Source: Candidatus Hydrogenedentota bacterium
GTDB taxonomy: Bacteria; Hydrogenedentota; Hydrogenedentia; Hydrogenedentales; SCBR16-9
Assembly: GCA_007116095.1 (NCBI GenBank)
Contig: SKJD01000169.1
Span: forward strand, 1 to 8,947
DNA length: 8,947 nucleotides
Direction: 5' to 3'
Shown: piece by piece, positions 6,972 to 8,947 of the stretch
How the letters are laid out: the number at the start of each line of letters is the position of its first letter
Position numbering within the stretch: position 1 is the first letter of the stretch
Position numbers and translations under genes: made by a program
The notes under the pieces: generated by a model
Databases searched by the model: none
The model's input: only the letters and a program-made list of their open reading frames with translations
What the model was told of the DNA's origin: nothing

Positions 6972-7000
6972 ATTATAGCGCAAATTCGAGATCACAAGCC
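6972..7000 (-). promoter_or_regulatory. Promoter for the MBL-LysM operon
   Basis: The minus strand carries a perfect TATAAT -10 (plus-strand ATTATA 6972-6977). The -35 is poor: GGCTTG at a 17-bp spacing (6995-7000) or GCTTGT at 16. Transcription would begin near 6965, giving a leader of about 54 nt to the TTG start. The palindrome CACAAG-C-CTTGTG (6993-7005) covers the -35, which suggests control by a DNA-binding protein. Confidence 0.45.
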
Positions 7001-7029
7001 TTGTGCATATTTAATGGGGTTATGCAAGG
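6993..7029. promoter_or_regulatory. Overlapping dyads upstream of the MBL operon, possible operator
   Basis: Two symmetric elements share bases. One is CACAAG (6993-6998), a central C, and CTTGTG (7000-7005), a perfect 13-bp palindrome. The other is TGCATA (7004-7009) with TATGCA (7021-7026) around an 11-nt AT-rich centre. They lie over and just upstream of the -35 of the leftward promoter. The symmetric form suits binding of a dimeric regulator, but none is encoded nearby. Confidence 0.35.
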
Positions 7030-7385
7030 GTATTCATGGCAAGAATCCCTTAATCCGGTAAAACACCATTATTTTCAGAAAGTGCGTATCTTGTGCTCAC
7101 CGGCAAGGATAAGGCTATCCGGGTTTACGTAAAGATAGCGGGAAAAGCAATAAAGCCGGAAGTAAAACGCCGGCAACCAGGCATCGTTAACAACAAGTTG
7201 CATTTCTGCCCGGCTAAGCCTCAGGTAGACGTCACTTGATGACGGAGCTGCTTGCGTTGTCGACCGGGCGGAAGTGCATAAAAGCTTGGACCCGCACGCC
7301 TTTGGCTGGGTTGCCGCGCCGGTACAGCAGGCCGCGTCAAGGCTGTTGTGTCTGCCGTGATCGCAACATAAGCCCCGATACACAA

Positions 7386-7415
7386 TTGACTTGCGAAGGA
7401 TTTTTATGCTATTGT
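7386..7415 (+). promoter_or_regulatory. Promoter of the aspartate dehydrogenase gene
   Basis: TTGACT (7386-7391, 5 of 6 to TTGACA) is followed after 18 bp by TATTGT (7410-7415, 4 of 6), preceded by TGC, an extended -10 element. Transcription would start near 7422, leaving a leader of about 187 nt before the chosen start codon. Confidence 0.5.
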
Positions 7416-7432
7416 TTGCGGAATCATTGTGT

Positions 7433-7608
7433 ATAGTGTAGCACTTTCCCTGCCTGAACTGTCGAGTTTTACAGGCAGGAGGGGTCCTTGCGCTATCTGT
7501 TTGTATGTAGATGGGGCGGGTGGCGCAACTCCCACCGGCAATGTGGCCCATGAATTTCTGGCCCCGGAAGATAACCGGTATCGTCGCCGGATGCGTATGG
7601 AAAACAGT
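7433..7608 (+). promoter_or_regulatory. Long structured 5' leader of the aspartate dehydrogenase gene, candidate cis-regulatory RNA
   Basis: The predicted leader contains separate folding units. Arm 1: CCTGCCTG (7449-7456) pairs with CAGGCAGG (7472-7479); inside it AACT/AGTT closes a GTCG loop with a 3-nt bulge; outside it GCA/TGC and ATAG/CTAT (7433-7443 with 7489-7496) can close the base. Arm 2: ATGGG (7511-7515) pairs with CCCAT (7547-7551) around an inner GGTGG/CCACC hairpin (7519-7536). A small CCGG/CCGG hairpin (7564-7578) follows, near the ribosome binding region. The GGGGCGGGTGG...CTCCCACCGGC stretch recalls part of the FMN riboswitch core, but the rest of that motif is not present. 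No known class is assigned. Confidence 0.4.
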
Positions 7609-8433
7609 ATGATCAAGATGAAAGTGGCGCTGGTGGGCTGCGGCAATATTGGCGCGGACCTGTGCATCGCACTGCAAAAAGGGAATATCCCCGCAGTTAT
7701 CTCCGCGTTAACCGATGTTGACAGGGAGCGTGCGTATGTGCTGAAGCGGACCTTTCAATTGCGTGCCTCCGTATGCTCGCTGGATGACGCCGCCAACAAA
7801 TCGGATTTCCTGATCGAATGTGCTGGCGCCGGGGCGGTGAAAGAGGTGGTGGAAGCCGCAATCGAGCATAAAAAAGATTGCCTCATTATGTCCGTTGGCT
7901 CCCTGATGAGCCAGCCCGAACTGCTGGAGCAGGCGCGGGAGCATAAGGTGCAGGTGCGCATTCCTTCGGGGGCGCTCTGCGGCCTGGACGGTGTGCGCGC
8001 GGCGATGGAAGCCGGGCTGCATAGTGTGGTGTTGACCACCCGGAAGCCGCCGAAAGGGCTGGTCGGAGCGCCGTATCTGGTTGAAAACCAGATCGACGTG
8101 GAAAACATTAGCGAGGAAATGGTGGTCTTCGAGGGCAATGCCCTGGAAGCGGTAAAAGCCTTCCCCGCGAATGTCAATGTGGCCGGGGCCTTGAGCCTGA
8201 TGGGCATGGGTCCGAAAGAGACGATGGTGCGTGTGATCGCCGACCCCAACGCCTTGGAAAACAGTCACCAAATTGTGGCGGAAGGGGCTTTCGGGCGCCT
8301 TGAAGCGACTACCCGGAACCTGCCGTCACCGCGCAACCCGAAGTCGAGCTACCTGGCGTCGCTGTCGGCCTGCGCCGAACTGCGCAACGCCGCAATGGAT
8401 TTCATACTGCACGACCCAGATATTCCGTTTTAG
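7609..8433 (+). CDS. nadX: Aspartate dehydrogenase, NadX family
   Basis: A 274-aa cytoplasmic NAD(P)-dependent L-aspartate dehydrogenase of the DUF108/NadX family, which oxidises aspartate to iminoaspartate, the precursor that quinolinate synthase (NadA) uses in NAD synthesis. A Rossmann start, KVALVGCGNIG (5-15), carries GxGxxG. The C-terminal catalytic domain shows SGALCGLDGVRAA (120-132), TTRKPPKG (143-150), FPANVNVAGALSLMG (185-199), IADPNALENSHQI (210-222, with likely catalytic H220), GAFGR (226-230) and NLPSPRNPKSSYLASLS (237-253), all typical of the family. ATG 7609 is preferred: a weak TGGA site lies 7 nt upstream and the product begins just before the Rossmann strand. ATG 7618 is an alternative; the frame also stays open back to 7429, but that part lies in the structured leader and resembles no protein. 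No nadA or nadC is visible, so the enzyme probably replaces NadB from a separate locus. Confidence 0.9.
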   Translation: MIKMKVALVGCGNIGADLCIALQKGNIPAVISALTDVDRERAYVLKRTFQLRASVCSLDDAANKSDFLIECAGAGAVKEVVEAAIEHKKDCLIMSVGSLMSQPELLEQAREHKVQVRIPSGALCGLDGVRAAMEAGLHSVVLTTRKPPKGLVGAPYLVENQIDVENISEEMVVFEGNALEAVKAFPANVNVAGALSLMGMGPKETMVRVIADPNALENSHQIVAEGAFGRLEATTRNLPSPRNPKSSYLASLSACAELRNAAMDFILHDPDIPF

Positions 8434-8543
8434 GAACTTCGGCGCGTTTTCGTCGGCCAGGGTTGGCAAGTCCCCTGCAACATTTCCAAGATAACTGTAA
8501 AGAACCCAGGTATTAAGTAGTAAATTAAAAATTTCACTGCTTC

Positions 8544-8577
8544 GCTGCAATCCGCCACGGACCCTGTAGCGGGCGGA
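8544..8577 (+). promoter_or_regulatory. Structured leader of rplU with two mutually exclusive stems
   Basis: TCCGCC (8551-8556) pairs with GGCGGA (8572-8577), extended by CG/CG inside with one bulged A. GCTGCA (8544-8549) can instead pair with TGTAGC (8565-8570, one G-U). The two stems interlock, so they either exclude each other or form a pseudoknot. They end 9 bases before the rplU GGAG site. Ribosomal protein leaders often carry such structures for autoregulation. Upstream (8434-8543) I see an AT-rich tract (8521-8533) but no convincing promoter. Confidence 0.35.
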
Positions 8578-8598
8578 CAATGGATGGAGAATAATCCT

Positions 8599-8898
8599 AT
8601 GTATGCAGTCGTTAAAACAGGCGGCAAGCAATACAAGGTGGCCCCGGGCGACCTGCTGCGTGTTGAAAAGTTGGATGTGCCCGTCGGCGAAACCGTGACC
8701 CTGGACGAAGTCGTGATGCTCTCCGGAGAGAACGGTGTTGACCTGAAACCGGAGGCGAAGGTTGTGGCGGAAGTCACGCAACAGAGCCGTCACAAGAAAA
8801 TCCGCGTGTTCAAAATGAAGCGCCGGAAGAACTACCACCGGACCTACGGCCATCGCCAGCATTACACGGAGTTACGTATCCGCGAAATCCAGGCCTAA
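8599..8898 (+). CDS. rplU: 50S ribosomal protein L21
   Basis: A 99-aa ribosomal protein bL21, which binds 23S rRNA in the large subunit. The whole sequence is typical: MYAVVKTGGKQYKVAPGDLL at the N terminus, VGETVTLDEVVML in the middle, then the basic VFKMKRRKNYHRTYGHRQHY segment with the conserved KRRK-Y-R--GHRQ pattern, ending TELRIREIQA. ATG 8599 is chosen because GGAG (8586-8589) sits 9 nt upstream and L21 proteins begin MYAVV; an in-frame ATG at 8584 would place that site inside the gene. The length is close to the usual ~103 aa. rpmA (L27) commonly follows rplU, but the window ends 49 bases later and no MAHKK-type start is visible. Confidence 0.97.
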   Translation: MYAVVKTGGKQYKVAPGDLLRVEKLDVPVGETVTLDEVVMLSGENGVDLKPEAKVVAEVTQQSRHKKIRVFKMKRRKNYHRTYGHRQHYTELRIREIQA

Positions 8899-8910
8899 GC
8901 GCTGCGGCCA

Positions 8911-8925
8911 GGGGTTTTACGCCCC
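8911..8925 (+). repeat. Short hairpin after rplU
   Basis: GGGG (8911-8914) pairs with CCCC (8922-8925) around a 7-nt loop TTTTACG, just after the rplU stop codon. There is no T-tract after it. It may be an intercistronic element between rplU and the next gene, and the evidence is slight. Confidence 0.2.
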
Positions 8926-8947
8926 GGTGTTGCGGGCTTCCCATGAA

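Larger units (their letters stand above)
6931..7385. other. Gene-free stretch between divergent transcription units
   Basis: No convincing protein or RNA gene was found here. Open frames across it give Cys/His/Ser-rich translations without family resemblance. Besides the promoter and dyads at its left end, it holds several short hairpins: GGATA/TATCC (7107-7120), GCCGG/CCGGC (7155-7174), CGTCA/TGACG (7230-7244) and ACAGC/GCTGT (7324-7346). No tRNA, SRP, tmRNA or RNase P signature was seen. It could be a divergent control region or decayed coding sequence. Confidence 0.5.

Noticed and set aside
6981..6992. AATTCGAGATC as a tRNA T-loop.
   Set aside because: No acceptor or anticodon stem can be drawn around it.
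7236..7436. 66-aa plus-strand open frame in the gene-free stretch.
   Set aside because: No ribosome binding site, no recognisable motif, and it runs through the nadX promoter.
7505..7608. Resemblance to the FMN riboswitch (GGGGCGGGTGG...CTCCCACCGGC, then GGCCCATGA and GCCGGATG).
   Set aside because: Only the first hairpin matches well. The closing P1 stem and the later conserved arms are absent or too short, and the downstream gene is not a riboflavin gene.
7429..7608. N-terminal extension of the aspartate dehydrogenase to 7429.
   Set aside because: The 60 extra residues match nothing in the family, the start lies about 7 nt after the predicted transcription start, and the stretch is occupied by RNA-like stems.
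7075..7677. 200-aa open frame on the minus strand.
   Set aside because: It runs antisense across the nadX promoter, leader and start, is rich in Cys, His and Ser, and resembles no family; probably a chance frame.

Overview
The window is ordinary bacterial chromosome of fairly high GC. It carries seven protein genes in three transcriptional blocks, plus two intergenic regions with visible secondary structure. No mobile element, CRISPR array, rRNA or tRNA was seen. The bacterial-type L21 gene, an ATP-type PfkA, a glyoxalase II-like hydrolase and a secreted glycosidase-like protein with LysM domains point to a carbohydrate-degrading bacterium. A member of the PVC group or a related environmental lineage such as Hydrogenedentota would fit, but that is a guess from gene content. 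Two genes (at 1493 and 6911) appear to start with TTG, each behind a well-placed ribosome binding site.

Layout. 1-1303 (+) is the C-terminal part of a GH2 beta-mannosidase-like glycosidase, followed by a strong 12-bp hairpin. 1493-2739 (+) is a two-gene operon: a divergent ribulose-phosphate-3-epimerase-like TIM barrel and a CYTH-domain (triphosphate tunnel) protein. It converges on a minus-strand block that reads leftward from about 6965 to 2767: a metallo-beta-lactamase-fold hydrolase, a large exported protein with a glycosidase-like barrel and two C-terminal LysM domains (joined to the hydrolase by an ATGA overlap), and pfkA, which has its own 108-bp upstream gap containing three spaced GTCCAC repeats. 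After a gene-free stretch of roughly 0.5 kb with several dyads, 7386-8433 (+) holds a promoter, a long structured leader and an aspartate dehydrogenase of the NadX family (NAD synthesis). rplU (ribosomal protein L21) follows after a 165-nt structured leader.

How the genes fit together. The glycosidase supplies sugars, and PfkA commits hexose phosphate to glycolysis. The epimerase-like protein looks like a sugar-phosphate enzyme with an altered active site. The glyoxalase II-like hydrolase could handle thioester by-products of glycolytic flux. These links are inferred from neighbourhood only. I see no clearly new multi-gene system. The best leads are the altered epimerase with its CYTH partner, the LysM/glycosidase-like exported protein coupled to the MBL hydrolase, the GTCCAC triplet before pfkA, and the two RNA leaders.
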